A DNA stretch of 64,000 nt from Pseudomonas sp. RIT409 (GTDB taxonomy: Bacteria; Pseudomonadota; Gammaproteobacteria; Pseudomonadales; Pseudomonadaceae), in contig NZ_QARE02000014.1 in assembly GCF_003052515.2 (NCBI RefSeq), positions 62,001-126,000 on the forward strand. The letters run 5' to 3'. The notes below the pieces were generated by a model. It was given only the letters and a program-made list of their open reading frames with translations, was not told where the DNA came from and searched no databases. The stretch's first letter is position 1. Every line of letters starts with the position of its first letter. Positions 44,096-52,901 of the stretch are shown one piece after another. The position numbers were made by a program, and so were the translations under genes.

Positions 44096-45028
44096 ATGAT
44101 TCACCCCCGCGTGCACCAGGCCTCGTCACTGGCCAAGCTCATCGACCCACGTATCCGCGAGCCGGGCGACATCCAGACGTCGATCCCCGGGCTGGCGCTG
44201 TTTCGTCGCGACCAGCCAGTGCCGCCAGCGACATGCCTGGTCGAGCCGAGCCTGATTCTCGTCGCACGGGGTGCGAAGCAATTGTGGATCGGCGGTGAAG
44301 CGTACAGCTATGACCCGTCGCATTTTCTGGTGACTTCCCTGGATCTGCCTGCCAATGGTCAGGTGCTCGTTGCAAGCCCGGAGCAGCCCTGCGTCGGACT
44401 GGTGCTCAAGCTCGACGTGACCCTGTTGACCGAGGTGATTGCCGCAGGCGTCACGCCCGCGCCCCAAGCGCGGGCTGCGGGGACGGGCGTGGGCATCGGT
44501 CGTTTGTCGCCGGTGCTGGAAGGGGCGCTTGCCCGGCTGTTGGAAATGCTCGATGAACCCCAAGCCATCCCAGTGCTGGCGCCGCTGGTGCTGCGGGAGA
44601 TTCACTACCGCCTGTTGCACAGCGATCAGGCCGCTCGCTTGCGGCAAATCGCTGCCGTGGACGGACAGGGTTACCGCATCGCCAAGGCCATCGACTGGCT
44701 CAAGCTGAATTACACCGCGCCGCTGCGTATCGAAGAGCTCGCCGCGCGGGTGCAGATGAGCGCCCCCACGTTTCACCACCATTTTCGCCAGCTCACCGCG
44801 ATGAGCCCGCTGCAATACCAGAAATGGCTGCGGCTGAATGAAGCGCGGCGCCTGATGCTCAGCGAACGGCTCGAGGTGTCCCGTGCCGCTTTCGCGGTCG
44901 GCTACGAAAGCCCTTCGCAATTCAGCCGAGAATACAGTCGCCTGTTCGGCGCGGCCCCCCGGTTGGATATCGCCCAACGGCGGGGCCAGCGGGTCGATGA
45001 ATCGTCCCTGGACAGTGAAACGGCCTAG
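44096..45028 (+). CDS. AraC-family regulator with AraC_N domain
   Basis: 310 residues. The N-terminal AraC_N cupin-like domain (PGLALFRRDQPVPPATCLVEPSLILVARGAKQLWIGGEAYSYDPSHFLVTSLDLP) precedes two helix-turn-helix units (RIEELAARVQMSAPTFHHHFRQLTAMSPLQYQKWLRL and VSRAAFAVGYESPSQFSREYSRLFG). It lies 85 bases upstream of the iorAB genes on the same strand and is the obvious candidate to control them. Confidence 0.9.
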   Translation: MIHPRVHQASSLAKLIDPRIREPGDIQTSIPGLALFRRDQPVPPATCLVEPSLILVARGAKQLWIGGEAYSYDPSHFLVTSLDLPANGQVLVASPEQPCVGLVLKLDVTLLTEVIAAGVTPAPQARAAGTGVGIGRLSPVLEGALARLLEMLDEPQAIPVLAPLVLREIHYRLLHSDQAARLRQIAAVDGQGYRIAKAIDWLKLNYTAPLRIEELAARVQMSAPTFHHHFRQLTAMSPLQYQKWLRLNEARRLMLSERLEVSRAAFAVGYESPSQFSREYSRLFGAAPRLDIAQRRGQRVDESSLDSETA

Positions 45029-45113
45029 GCCGCAATCCGTATGACCGATGATCCGCCTCGACGCGGGTCACGAATGACAAAACGCAACATAACCGATGAT
45101 CAGCGGGTGAACC

Positions 45114-45566
45114 ATGGAACTACGAATCAACCAGAAGACCTATCAGGTCGATACGGATGCGGACACGCCCTTGCTGTGGGTGATTCGCGACGATTTGGGT
45201 ATGACCGGCACCAAATATGGCTGTGGCCTGGCGCAATGCGGTGCGTGCTCGGTATTGGTGGACGGCAACGTGGTGCGCTCCTGCGTCACGCCGGTTGCCG
45301 GGGTGGTGGGGCGTGAAATCACCACCATCGAGGCAATCGAGTCGGACGAGGTCGGCAAGCGCGTCGTCGCAACGTGGGTCGATCAGCAAGTGGCCCAGTG
45401 TGGCTACTGCCAGTCCGGTCAAGTGATGGCGGCCACGGCGCTGCTCAAACACAATCCCAAACCCAGCGACGCGCAGATCGAGGCGGCCATGGTCAACCTG
45501 TGTCGCTGCGGCACCTATAACGCTATTCATGCCGCCGTGCACGATCTGGCGAAGGGGGAAGCCTGA
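45114..45566 (+). CDS. iorA: [2Fe-2S] subunit of aldehyde/isoquinoline-type oxidoreductase
   Basis: 150 residues. The plant-type cluster uses Cys37, Cys42, Cys45 and Cys57 (YGCGLAQCGACSVLVDG); the second cluster is formed by CGYCQSGQV and CRCGTY in the C-terminal helical domain. It is the electron-transfer subunit of a molybdenum hydroxylase. It overlaps the large subunit gene by one base. The symbol follows isoquinoline 1-oxidoreductase; the true substrate could be an aldehyde or another N-heterocycle. Confidence 0.87.
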   Translation: MELRINQKTYQVDTDADTPLLWVIRDDLGMTGTKYGCGLAQCGACSVLVDGNVVRSCVTPVAGVVGREITTIEAIESDEVGKRVVATWVDQQVAQCGYCQSGQVMAATALLKHNPKPSDAQIEAAMVNLCRCGTYNAIHAAVHDLAKGEA

Positions 45567-47818
45567 TGAACGCTCGTCTTGATGCCATCGAGCAGGCGCT
45601 GGGTCAACCACTGACGGGGCCGGTTAATTTCTCCCGCCGTCGCTTTCTCACCGGTTCCGCGCTCGGCGCCCTGGTGCTGGGTTTTGGCTTGCCGTTGGGC
45701 GCCTCCCGTGTGCAGGCCGCCGCGGCCGGCAACGCGACGGAGCGGGGCACGCAAGTCCCGGCCTTCCTGGAAGTCCGCCCGGACAACACCGTGCACTTGC
45801 GCTGCCCGTTCATCGAGGGCGGGCAGGGCACCTTCACCGCCATGGCGCAGATCGTTGGGGAAGAGCTGGATGTCGATCCGGCGAATTTCTTCGTCGACGC
45901 CGCGCCACCTGGTGATGCCTATTACGTGATGGAAAACGGCATGCGCATCACCGGCGGCAGCATGTCGGTGCGCATGAGTTACCCGACTATGCGGCGCATG
46001 GGCGCTTTGGCCCGCGCCATGTTCCTCCAGGCCGGGGCGGAAAAGCTCGGCGTGCCGGTGAGCGAGCTGTCCACCGAGCCCGGTAAAGTGGTGCACGCGG
46101 CCTCCGGCCGTTCAGTGACCTACGGCGAACTGGCCGAGCGGGCCATGGACCTGCCTGTGCCCGACCCCGCCAGTGTGCAACTGCGCGACCCAAGCCAGTT
46201 CCGCTGGATCGGCAAACCGGTCAAGCGTCTCGACGCCTACGACAAATCCACCGGAAAAGCGCTGTACAGCATCGACATGAAGGTCGATGGCATGCTGCAT
46301 GCGGCGGTCCAGCATGCGCCGCGCCTGGGCATGACCGTGGGCAATCTGCGCAATGAAGAGCAGGTCAAGGCCATGAAAGGCGTGCACTCGGTGCACCGGT
46401 TGCCCGGCGCTGTAGCGGTCGTTGCCGAGCGCTGGTGGACGGCCAAACGGGCGGTGGAAGCCATCCAGGTCGACTGGCAGGAGGCCCCGGCCAATGCGAG
46501 CGGGCGCACGATGCCCGCCGACTTTTCCAGTGACGCGTACGTCCAGCGTCTGGCCGCGGAAAAAAGCCCGGCACGCGACGACGAGAAAGAGGGGGATGTC
46601 GCGGGCGTCCTGGCCAAGGCCAAATCGACAGTGGAAGCGACTTATCACAACCAGTACCTGAACCATGCCCAGCTTGAACCGTCCTCGGCGTTGGCGCGGT
46701 TCAACGCCGACGGCTCGCTGGAGATCTGGTTGCCCAACCAGGCGCCGGACATGTTCCGAGCGGACATTGCCAAACGCACCGGGCTCGACCCGGCGCAAAT
46801 CACATTGCATTCGCCGCTGCTGGGTGGGTTTTTCGGACGCCATTTCCTGTACGAATCGGCCAACCCCTACCCGCAGGCAATTGAGTTGGCCAAGGCGGTG
46901 GGCCGGCCGGTGAAGTTGATCTGGAGCCGCGAGGAAGAGTTCTTGCGCGATGCAATGCGCCCCATCGCGGCGGTCAATTTCCGTGGAGCGCTGGACGAAA
47001 ACGGTTGGCCGGTCGCAATCGAAGCGGTGAGCGCGACGGAAGGCCCGACTGAAGCACTGGCGGGCAAGCAGGGCGACAAGATCGACCCCACCGCCCTCGA
47101 AGGCCTGGCGGGCAAATCGTACGCCATCCCCAACAAACGGATCGCGCAGATCTACGTCAAGGGCCCGGTCATGCTGGGTTACTGGCGCTCCGTGGGCAAT
47201 TCACTCAACGACTTCTTTTATGAGTCGTTCCTGGATGAACTGGCAGACAAGGGCGGCAAGGATCCCTTCGAGTTGCGCAAGCATCTGCTGCGCGACAACT
47301 CACGCTTGACCACCTTGCTCACCGCGGTCGGCGAGCTGTCGGGCGGCTGGAAGCGCGGACCGTTCACCGCCGAGGACGGCACCCGGCGTGCGCGCGGGGT
47401 CGCCATGGCGTCACCGTTCGGGACGCAGACGGCGGTGATCGCGGAAGTGTCCATCAAGGACGGCCAGGTCGTGGTGCATGACATCTGGCAGGCCATTGAC
47501 CCTGGCAACATCGTCAACCCGGCCATTGTCGAGGCGCAGGTCAATGGTGCGGTGGCACTCGGGCTGTCGCAGACGCTGGTGGAAGAGGTGGTTTACGTCA
47601 ATGGCATACCGAAAGGCCGCAACTATGACCTGTACCCGATCCTGCCGCCGTCACGCATGGCACGGGTGCATGTGAAGGTGGTCGAGAGTGGGGAAAAGAT
47701 GGGCGGCATCGGTGAACCGCCGCTGCCTGCGGTGGCGCCTGCCGTGGCCAATGCGGTGGCGACCTTGACCGGGCAGCGCGTGCGCAGCCTGCCACTGAGC
47801 CGACATTCTTTTACCTGA
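45566..47818 (+). CDS. iorB: Molybdopterin-binding large subunit, isoquinoline 1-oxidoreductase type
   Basis: 750 residues. A twin-arginine signal (SRRRFLTG at about 23-30, then a hydrophobic run ending near ASRVQA) indicates folded export to the periplasm with its partner. Molybdenum-cofactor motifs follow: FIEGGQGTFTAMAQI, GGFFGRHFLYE, VKGPVMLGYWRSVGNS and the C-terminal EKMGGIGEPPLPAVAPAVANAV with the catalytic Glu. There is no FAD domain, so electrons go to the iron-sulfur subunit and on to cytochrome c. The family also includes aldehyde dehydrogenases, so the substrate is open. Confidence 0.87.
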   Translation: MNARLDAIEQALGQPLTGPVNFSRRRFLTGSALGALVLGFGLPLGASRVQAAAAGNATERGTQVPAFLEVRPDNTVHLRCPFIEGGQGTFTAMAQIVGEELDVDPANFFVDAAPPGDAYYVMENGMRITGGSMSVRMSYPTMRRMGALARAMFLQAGAEKLGVPVSELSTEPGKVVHAASGRSVTYGELAERAMDLPVPDPASVQLRDPSQFRWIGKPVKRLDAYDKSTGKALYSIDMKVDGMLHAAVQHAPRLGMTVGNLRNEEQVKAMKGVHSVHRLPGAVAVVAERWWTAKRAVEAIQVDWQEAPANASGRTMPADFSSDAYVQRLAAEKSPARDDEKEGDVAGVLAKAKSTVEATYHNQYLNHAQLEPSSALARFNADGSLEIWLPNQAPDMFRADIAKRTGLDPAQITLHSPLLGGFFGRHFLYESANPYPQAIELAKAVGRPVKLIWSREEEFLRDAMRPIAAVNFRGALDENGWPVAIEAVSATEGPTEALAGKQGDKIDPTALEGLAGKSYAIPNKRIAQIYVKGPVMLGYWRSVGNSLNDFFYESFLDELADKGGKDPFELRKHLLRDNSRLTTLLTAVGELSGGWKRGPFTAEDGTRRARGVAMASPFGTQTAVIAEVSIKDGQVVVHDIWQAIDPGNIVNPAIVEAQVNGAVALGLSQTLVEEVVYVNGIPKGRNYDLYPILPPSRMARVHVKVVESGEKMGGIGEPPLPAVAPAVANAVATLTGQRVRSLPLSRHSFT

Positions 47819-47840
47819 CCTGCAGGGAGCGTCTACAGCA

Positions 47841-49199
47841 ATGCCTATGAAGAACAGCCGATTCGCAAGAACCGCTGGGGGAGTGGTCGTGGTGTGCCTG
47901 GTCGCGGCGATGCTGCTGGCCTGGTACGTCACCCGCGAACCCGCCTCGTCGTTGCAGAACGATCCCACTGCGGTCGCCGACATCGACCCTGCCCTGGTGA
48001 GCCGTGGCGAGTACGTCGCCCGGCTCAGCGACTGCGTGGCCTGCCACAGCGTGCCGAATGGCGCGCCTTTCGCAGGCGGCCTGGAAATGGCCACCCCTTT
48101 GGGGGCGATTCATGCCACCAACATCACCCCGGACAAAGAAACCGGGATTGGCAGTTACAGCCTGGCCGATTTTGATCGGGCCCTGCGCCACGGTGTCGCG
48201 CCGGGCGGCCGACGCCTGTATCCAGCAATGCCGTATCCGTCGTATGCCAAGCTCAATGATGACGATGTGCGTGCGCTGTACGCCTTCTTCATGAAAGGGG
48301 TCGCGCCGGTCAAGCAGGCCAATATCCCCAGCTCGATTCCATGGCCCTTGAATTTGCGCTGGCCGATCGCGCTGTGGAATGGTGTGTTCGCTGACACCAC
48401 GCCATATGTGGCCAAGTCCGGACAGGATGAACTGTGGAATCGGGGCGCGTACCTGGTGCAAGGCGCGGGTCACTGTGGCAGTTGCCACACGCCGCGTGGC
48501 CTGGCATTCAATGAGAAGGCGCTGGATGAGTCCGGCAAGCCGTTCCTGGCCGGTGCATTATTGGATGGCTGGTACGCGCCAAGCCTGCGGGACGACCCCA
48601 ACACGGGGCTGGGTCGCTGGAGCGAAGCGCAGATCGTGCAGTTCCTCAAAACCGGTCGCAACCAGCACGCCGTGGTGTTCGGCTCGATGACCGAAGCGTT
48701 CAACAACTCGACTCAGTTCATGAGCGATAACGACCTTGCTGCCATCGCCCGCTACCTCAAGTCGCTGCCGGGGGATAGCCAGCGTGACGGCACGCCTTGG
48801 CAGTATCAGGCCGTCTCCGCTGCGGAACGATTGGACACGCCCGGCGCTCACACTTATGTTACCCGCTGCGCTTCGTGCCACGGGGTGGACGGACAGGGCC
48901 AGCCTGAGGCGATGCCCCCATTGGCGGGCGCCACTTCGGCGCTGGCGAAGGAGGCGGCTTCAGCGATCAACATCACGTTGAACGGCTCGCAACGGGTGGT
49001 CGCGGCAGGGGTACCGGATGCCTATCGCATGCCGGCGTTTCGCGAGCAGTTGTCGGATCAGCAAATCGCTGAGGTCCTGACGTTCATTCGCACCACTTGG
49101 GGCAATCACGGCACGGCGGTGGATGCACAATCGGTTGGCAAACTGCGAGAGCACACCGATCCGGCCAGCAGCAGCCCGATCATTCTGCACATGCGTTGA
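47841..49199 (+). CDS. Membrane-anchored tri-haem cytochrome c
   Basis: 452 residues. An uncleaved N-terminal helix (AGGVVVVCLVAAMLLAWY) anchors it. Three haem sites CVACH (Cys65-His69), CGSCH and CASCH are evenly spaced in three cytochrome c domains, the layout of the alcohol dehydrogenase/gluconate dehydrogenase electron-transfer subunit. It lies 22 bases after iorB and should pass its electrons to the quinone pool or an oxidase. Confidence 0.9.
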   Translation: MPMKNSRFARTAGGVVVVCLVAAMLLAWYVTREPASSLQNDPTAVADIDPALVSRGEYVARLSDCVACHSVPNGAPFAGGLEMATPLGAIHATNITPDKETGIGSYSLADFDRALRHGVAPGGRRLYPAMPYPSYAKLNDDDVRALYAFFMKGVAPVKQANIPSSIPWPLNLRWPIALWNGVFADTTPYVAKSGQDELWNRGAYLVQGAGHCGSCHTPRGLAFNEKALDESGKPFLAGALLDGWYAPSLRDDPNTGLGRWSEAQIVQFLKTGRNQHAVVFGSMTEAFNNSTQFMSDNDLAAIARYLKSLPGDSQRDGTPWQYQAVSAAERLDTPGAHTYVTRCASCHGVDGQGQPEAMPPLAGATSALAKEAASAINITLNGSQRVVAAGVPDAYRMPAFREQLSDQQIAEVLTFIRTTWGNHGTAVDAQSVGKLREHTDPASSSPIILHMR

Positions 49200-49208
49200 G
49201 GACGTCAG

Positions 49209-50231
49209 ATGGAAAGCATCGATCTATTGGTGTTACGCACCGCGCGCGACTGGCTCGCGTCGGGCCACCGGGTCTTGTTGGCAACCGTCGCCCGCACCTG
49301 GGGCTCTTCGCCGCGGCCGGTGGGATCGATGATGGCGCTGCGCAACGACGGGCGGGTGGTGGGCAGTGTGTCCGGTGGCTGCATCGAGGACGATCTGATT
49401 CACCGTTACACCACGGCCTATGGTGGCAGCGGGCTGCCGGACCGTCAGCCTGACGTCGTGCGCTACGGCGTCAGTGCCGACGAAGCCCATCGCTTCGGCT
49501 TGCCCTGCGGGGGCACGTTGGAACTGGTGCTCGAGTTCACCCCCGACTGGCGCTCCCTCGATGAACTGCTGGCGCGGCTCGACACAGGTCAGTTGGTGCG
49601 ACGGCGGTTACGCCTGGACACTAACGCGATTGCCCTCGAACACAGCGCCCAGCCGGAGCAATTCAGCTTCGATGGCGAGCACATGCTCAACACGCTGGGG
49701 CCGGGGTACCGATTGTTGATGATCGGTGCCGGTGCGCTGGCCGAATACCTGGCGACGATGGCGCTGTTCAATGGCTTCAAGGTCACGGTCTGCGACCCGC
49801 GCCCCGAGTACGTCGAAACCTGGGCCGTTGCCGGGGTCGAGTGCCGGGTAGGCATGCCGGATGACGTGGTTCGTGAGTTCGCCGTCGATCTGCGCACCTG
49901 CATCGTCGCCTTGAGCCATGATCCCAAGCTGGACGACCTGGCATTGCTGGAAGCGTTGCAGAGCCCGGCCTTCTACATCGGTGCCATCGGATCGCGGCGT
50001 AATAGCCAGCTGCGGCGTGAACGTCTGATCGAGCATTTCGGGGAGACCGATGCCTCGCTTCGCCGACTGCACGGCCCGATGGGCATTTACATCGGCAGCA
50101 AGACACCAGCGGAGATCGCCGTCAGCGTCATGGCGGAAATTCTGGCGGCCAAGAACGGCATCCAGCTTCCCCGCACCACTGACGTCGCCGAAGCCAAGCG
50201 TCTGCGCGAAAACGTGATGTCGGACGGCTGA
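49209..50231 (+). CDS. XdhC/CoxI-family molybdenum-cofactor maturation protein
   Basis: 340 residues. N-terminal CoxI part (TVARTWGSSPRPVGSMMAL, GSVSGGCIEDDLI, LPCGGTLELVLE) and a C-terminal Rossmann part (LLMIGAGALAEYLATMAL, YIGAIGSRRNSQLRRERL, IGSKTPAEIAVSVMAEI). Family members bind molybdenum cofactor and help insert or sulfurate it in xanthine-dehydrogenase-type enzymes. It lies 9 bases after the cytochrome gene and is presumably dedicated to IorB. Confidence 0.88.
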   Translation: MESIDLLVLRTARDWLASGHRVLLATVARTWGSSPRPVGSMMALRNDGRVVGSVSGGCIEDDLIHRYTTAYGGSGLPDRQPDVVRYGVSADEAHRFGLPCGGTLELVLEFTPDWRSLDELLARLDTGQLVRRRLRLDTNAIALEHSAQPEQFSFDGEHMLNTLGPGYRLLMIGAGALAEYLATMALFNGFKVTVCDPRPEYVETWAVAGVECRVGMPDDVVREFAVDLRTCIVALSHDPKLDDLALLEALQSPAFYIGAIGSRRNSQLRRERLIEHFGETDASLRRLHGPMGIYIGSKTPAEIAVSVMAEILAAKNGIQLPRTTDVAEAKRLRENVMSDG

Positions 50232-50254
50232 ACGGCACGGCTTGACCGGGTGAT

Positions 50255-50270
50255 CTACTAGAAGGTAGGG
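50255..50270. promoter_or_regulatory. TetR-type operator copy before TetR gene
   Basis: Contains CTACTAGAAGGTAGG (50255-50269), identical to the core of the perfect palindrome at 3803-3820. The outer bases of the arms are less symmetric here (TCTAC/GTAGG). It ends eight bases before the TetR start codon, over its ribosome site, which fits autorepression. Confidence 0.7.
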
Positions 50271-50277
50271 TGCGCCC

Positions 50278-50862
50278 ATGAACACGCACTCTACGACTTA
50301 CTTCGATATCCTCGACTGCGCCCGCTCGTTGATCGTCGCGGGCGGCTACAGCGGTTTCAGCTACGCCGATATTTCCGAATTCGTCGGTATCCGCAAGGCC
50401 AGTATCCACCACCATTTCCCCACCAAGGTCGACCTGGTGCGCACCCTCGTGATGCAGTACCGCCAGCAGGCGGAGGCCGGGATTGCCGAACTCGAGCGCC
50501 AGTGCCCGGACGCGGCCGATCAGTTGCGCGCCTACATCGGTTACTGGATGGGGTGCATCGACGATGCCGCCAAGGGTTATTGCGTATGTGCGCTGCTGGC
50601 GACCCAGATTCCGGTATTGCCTCAGGAAATCGTGCTCGAAGTGCGTGCGCATTTCCGTTCATTGAGTGCCTGGCTGACGTCGGTCTTGGAACGTGGCGCG
50701 ATGCGTGGACGCCTTGTGCTGTCCAGCGACGCCCGCACGGAGGCCGAAGCCTTCATGGCGGCGGTCCACGGCGCCATGCTTTCGGCCCGTGCATATGGAG
50801 ATCCCAAGGTGTTCGGTACGATCGTCGAGCCTTTGGTGGGGCGACTGATCGCCAACGGTTGA
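50278..50862 (+). CDS. TetR/AcrR-family regulator
   Basis: 194 residues. The N-terminal helix-turn-helix is GYSGFSYADISEFVGIRKASIHHHFPTKVDLVRTLV (about 22-57). The C-terminal helical ligand domain holds cysteines in MGCIDDAAKGYCVCALLATQ, as in electrophile-sensing NemR-like proteins. Expected to repress itself and the gene with the matching operator at 3.8 kb. The neighbouring hydrolase is convergent and has no such site. Confidence 0.88.
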   Translation: MNTHSTTYFDILDCARSLIVAGGYSGFSYADISEFVGIRKASIHHHFPTKVDLVRTLVMQYRQQAEAGIAELERQCPDAADQLRAYIGYWMGCIDDAAKGYCVCALLATQIPVLPQEIVLEVRAHFRSLSAWLTSVLERGAMRGRLVLSSDARTEAEAFMAAVHGAMLSARAYGDPKVFGTIVEPLVGRLIANG

Positions 50863-50925
50863 GAGAGGGGGCCGCTGTGCGCGACCCCATCCCCTGGCGC
50901 TCGGTTGGCCTGAATCGAGCCGCGT

Positions 50926-51552
50926 TTAGATGGATTTTTCCGCGTTGAACCCGTCGGCGTTTTCGAAGACGCCCATGAAGCCCGGCACCGTGGATGCCCT
51001 TGCCCAGTCACGCTGAAGCTCGCAGTACATCTGCACGCGGCTGATCAGCTTCCCACCCGCTTGCTCGATTCGACGCAACGCCGCTTCGTGCGCAGCCACC
51101 GAGGTACCACCCACGGCATCGACCGGTACGTAGACCTCGTAACCTTCCTGCAAAGCGTCGAGGGCTGGAAACGCCAGGCAGGCTTCTGTCCAGAGCGCGG
51201 TGATGATGAGCTTGCGGCGGCCGAGAGCCTTGACCGCCTGCTTGAACTCGATGTCTTCCCAACTGTTGATGGACGTTCGATCGTAGGTCGGCAGGTGGCC
51301 CAATACCTCCTGCAGCGCCAGGATCGGCGGTTTGTTACGCCCTGTCGCAACGTTGACGGTGGAGTGAATGATCGGAAGGTTGTAGTTGAGCGCTGCCTTG
51401 GCCACGCTGGTGATGTTGAATACCAGTTCGTCGCGCGGCATCGAGCGGATCGAAGAGACCTGGACGGGCTGGTAATCGATGATGATCAGCGCCGAATTTT
51501 CCGGCGACAAAAGATGATCGGTCAACGGGTTGCGAATGGTCTCGCTTGCCAT
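50926..51552 (-). CDS. Isochorismatase-like cysteine hydrolase (YcaC-type)
   Basis: 208 residues from the ATG at 51552 (AGGAG upstream). ALIIIDYQPVQ holds the catalytic Asp26, and LIITALWTEACLAFPALDA holds Cys125; NSWEDIEFKQAVKALGRRK links them. The YcaC group hydrolyses unknown amides. Convergent with TetR and divergent from a LysR gene, which probably controls it. Confidence 0.85.
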   Translation of the reverse strand: MASETIRNPLTDHLLSPENSALIIIDYQPVQVSSIRSMPRDELVFNITSVAKAALNYNLPIIHSTVNVATGRNKPPILALQEVLGHLPTYDRTSINSWEDIEFKQAVKALGRRKLIITALWTEACLAFPALDALQEGYEVYVPVDAVGGTSVAAHEAALRRIEQAGGKLISRVQMYCELQRDWARASTVPGFMGVFENADGFNAEKSI

Positions 51553-51643
51553 GTGCTGCTCCTGCTTGGATTTATTGTCGAGGTGTGGGACGGGCCGTAC
51601 GCTCGCCGTTGCAAACGGACGAGCCAGAGTCTGTCCTCGCCGA

Positions 51644-51660
51644 ATCGAGATCAACTCGAT
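51644..51660. promoter_or_regulatory. Probable LysR operator, ATCGAG-N5-CTCGAT
   Basis: A perfect inverted repeat in the 224-base gap between the hydrolase (start 51552) and the LysR gene (start 51777). Size and symmetry fit a LysR recognition site. It is the only strong palindrome in that gap. Confidence 0.5.
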
Positions 51661-51776
51661 ACCCGAACGGCCTCCCGGAGAGGGAAGCCATCAGGCAGCA
51701 GGATTGTGCTGTTGCATTCTTCGACTCAGTAGTAGCATGTCGAGCCTTGCTGTGTTGCACAAAGAGGAACGCTGGC

Positions 51777-52673
51777 GTGGATATCGACGAGTTGCAGACG
51801 TTTGTGGAAGTCGCCGACGCCGGGGGGATTTCGCCAGCGGCGGTCCGTCTCGGGGTGTCCAAATCCATGGTCAGCCGCAGGCTCGCCCGCCTCGAGGCCG
51901 GTCTGGGCGTGCAGTTGCTGGCCCGCACGACGCGGGGCGCGGCACTGACCGAGGCCGGGACGGCGTTCAGGGATCACGCGGCCAGAATCTGCGCTGAAAT
52001 CGAGGCCGCTCGCGAAACGATCCTGCCGGAGGGGCCTCTTCGCGGCCGGTTACGCATCGCTGCGCCCCTTTCATTCGGGCCGACCCATTTCGCACCTATG
52101 TTGGCGGAACTGGCGCGGCGGCACCCCGCCTTGCACATCCACACGTGCTACAGCGACCGCTTCGTCGACCTCATCGCCGAGGGGTTCGATTGCGCGATTC
52201 GCGTCGGTTACCTGGCCGACTCCAATCTGATCGCCCGGGGAATTGGCCCGATCTACACCAAACTGGTCGCCAGCCCCGACTACATCAGTGCGCGGGGCGC
52301 GCCGGAATCGCCGGATGAAGTGCCCGCGCACGAGGCCCTCATGCAGGGCACCGAGCGCTGGCAATTCAAGGATGGCGCCAACGTGGTGACCGTTCACCCG
52401 CAGGGCCGGTTCAAGGCTGACAGCGGCGTGGCCTTGGTCGCAGCGGCCAAGGCAGGCCTGGGGATTGCCTACCTGCCGGATTGCCTCACCTATGAACACC
52501 TGCTGTCTGGCGCACTGGTTCCGATCATGACGCGGTATCCGCCGCCCCCGGCAGGGGCGTATATCGTGCGCCCGCCCGGTGCCCATCCCGCGCGCAAGAT
52601 CCAGGCGCTCGCCGAGTTCTTGATCGAGGCCTTTGGACAGTCGCCGCATTTCGCCAGGCCTGTGGGGGGCTAG
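51777..52673 (+). CDS. LysR-family regulator
   Basis: 298 residues starting at GTG 51777 (GAGG about 9 bases upstream), which gives the standard VDIDELQTFVEVADAGGISPAAVRLGVSKSMVSRRLARLE helix-turn-helix. The effector domain ends LVAAAKAGLGIAYLPDCLTYEHL. The frame is open upstream, but no good start is there. Closest in style to the CrgA/PecT group. Divergent from the isochorismatase-like gene. Confidence 0.88.
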   Translation: MDIDELQTFVEVADAGGISPAAVRLGVSKSMVSRRLARLEAGLGVQLLARTTRGAALTEAGTAFRDHAARICAEIEAARETILPEGPLRGRLRIAAPLSFGPTHFAPMLAELARRHPALHIHTCYSDRFVDLIAEGFDCAIRVGYLADSNLIARGIGPIYTKLVASPDYISARGAPESPDEVPAHEALMQGTERWQFKDGANVVTVHPQGRFKADSGVALVAAAKAGLGIAYLPDCLTYEHLLSGALVPIMTRYPPPPAGAYIVRPPGAHPARKIQALAEFLIEAFGQSPHFARPVGG

Positions 52674-52718
52674 GGGAGTGCTGGCTGACCAGTGAACGTG
52701 CCCGAGGTGAGCTGGCGC

Positions 52719-52859
52719 TCAACGACGACTTTCCCGCTCGTCAACAGGTTTGGCCGCGGGCGGCTCGTCCTGCATGCGATGGTCCAACAGACTGATCAAT
52801 GTGCCCAGCACCGCAATCACCCCCATCATGACCAGACCCACATCTGAAGCGTGCATCAT
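52719..52859 (-). CDS. Tiny single-helix membrane protein
   Basis: 46 residues, start 52859 with CAGGAG three bases upstream. One hydrophobic segment (VGLVMMGVIAVLGTLISLL, about 8-26), then a charged tail rich in Asp/Glu/Arg. It lies 42 bases after the CorA-like gene on the same strand, so probably the last gene of the rimK-corA operon. Small helices of this kind often assist a transporter; here that is inference. Confidence 0.6.
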   Translation of the reverse strand: MMHASDVGLVMMGVIAVLGTLISLLDHRMQDEPPAAKPVDERESRR

Positions 52860-52901
52860 TGACTCCTGAATGCCTTGGGAAGAATTGAAAAAGAGGACGG
52901 G

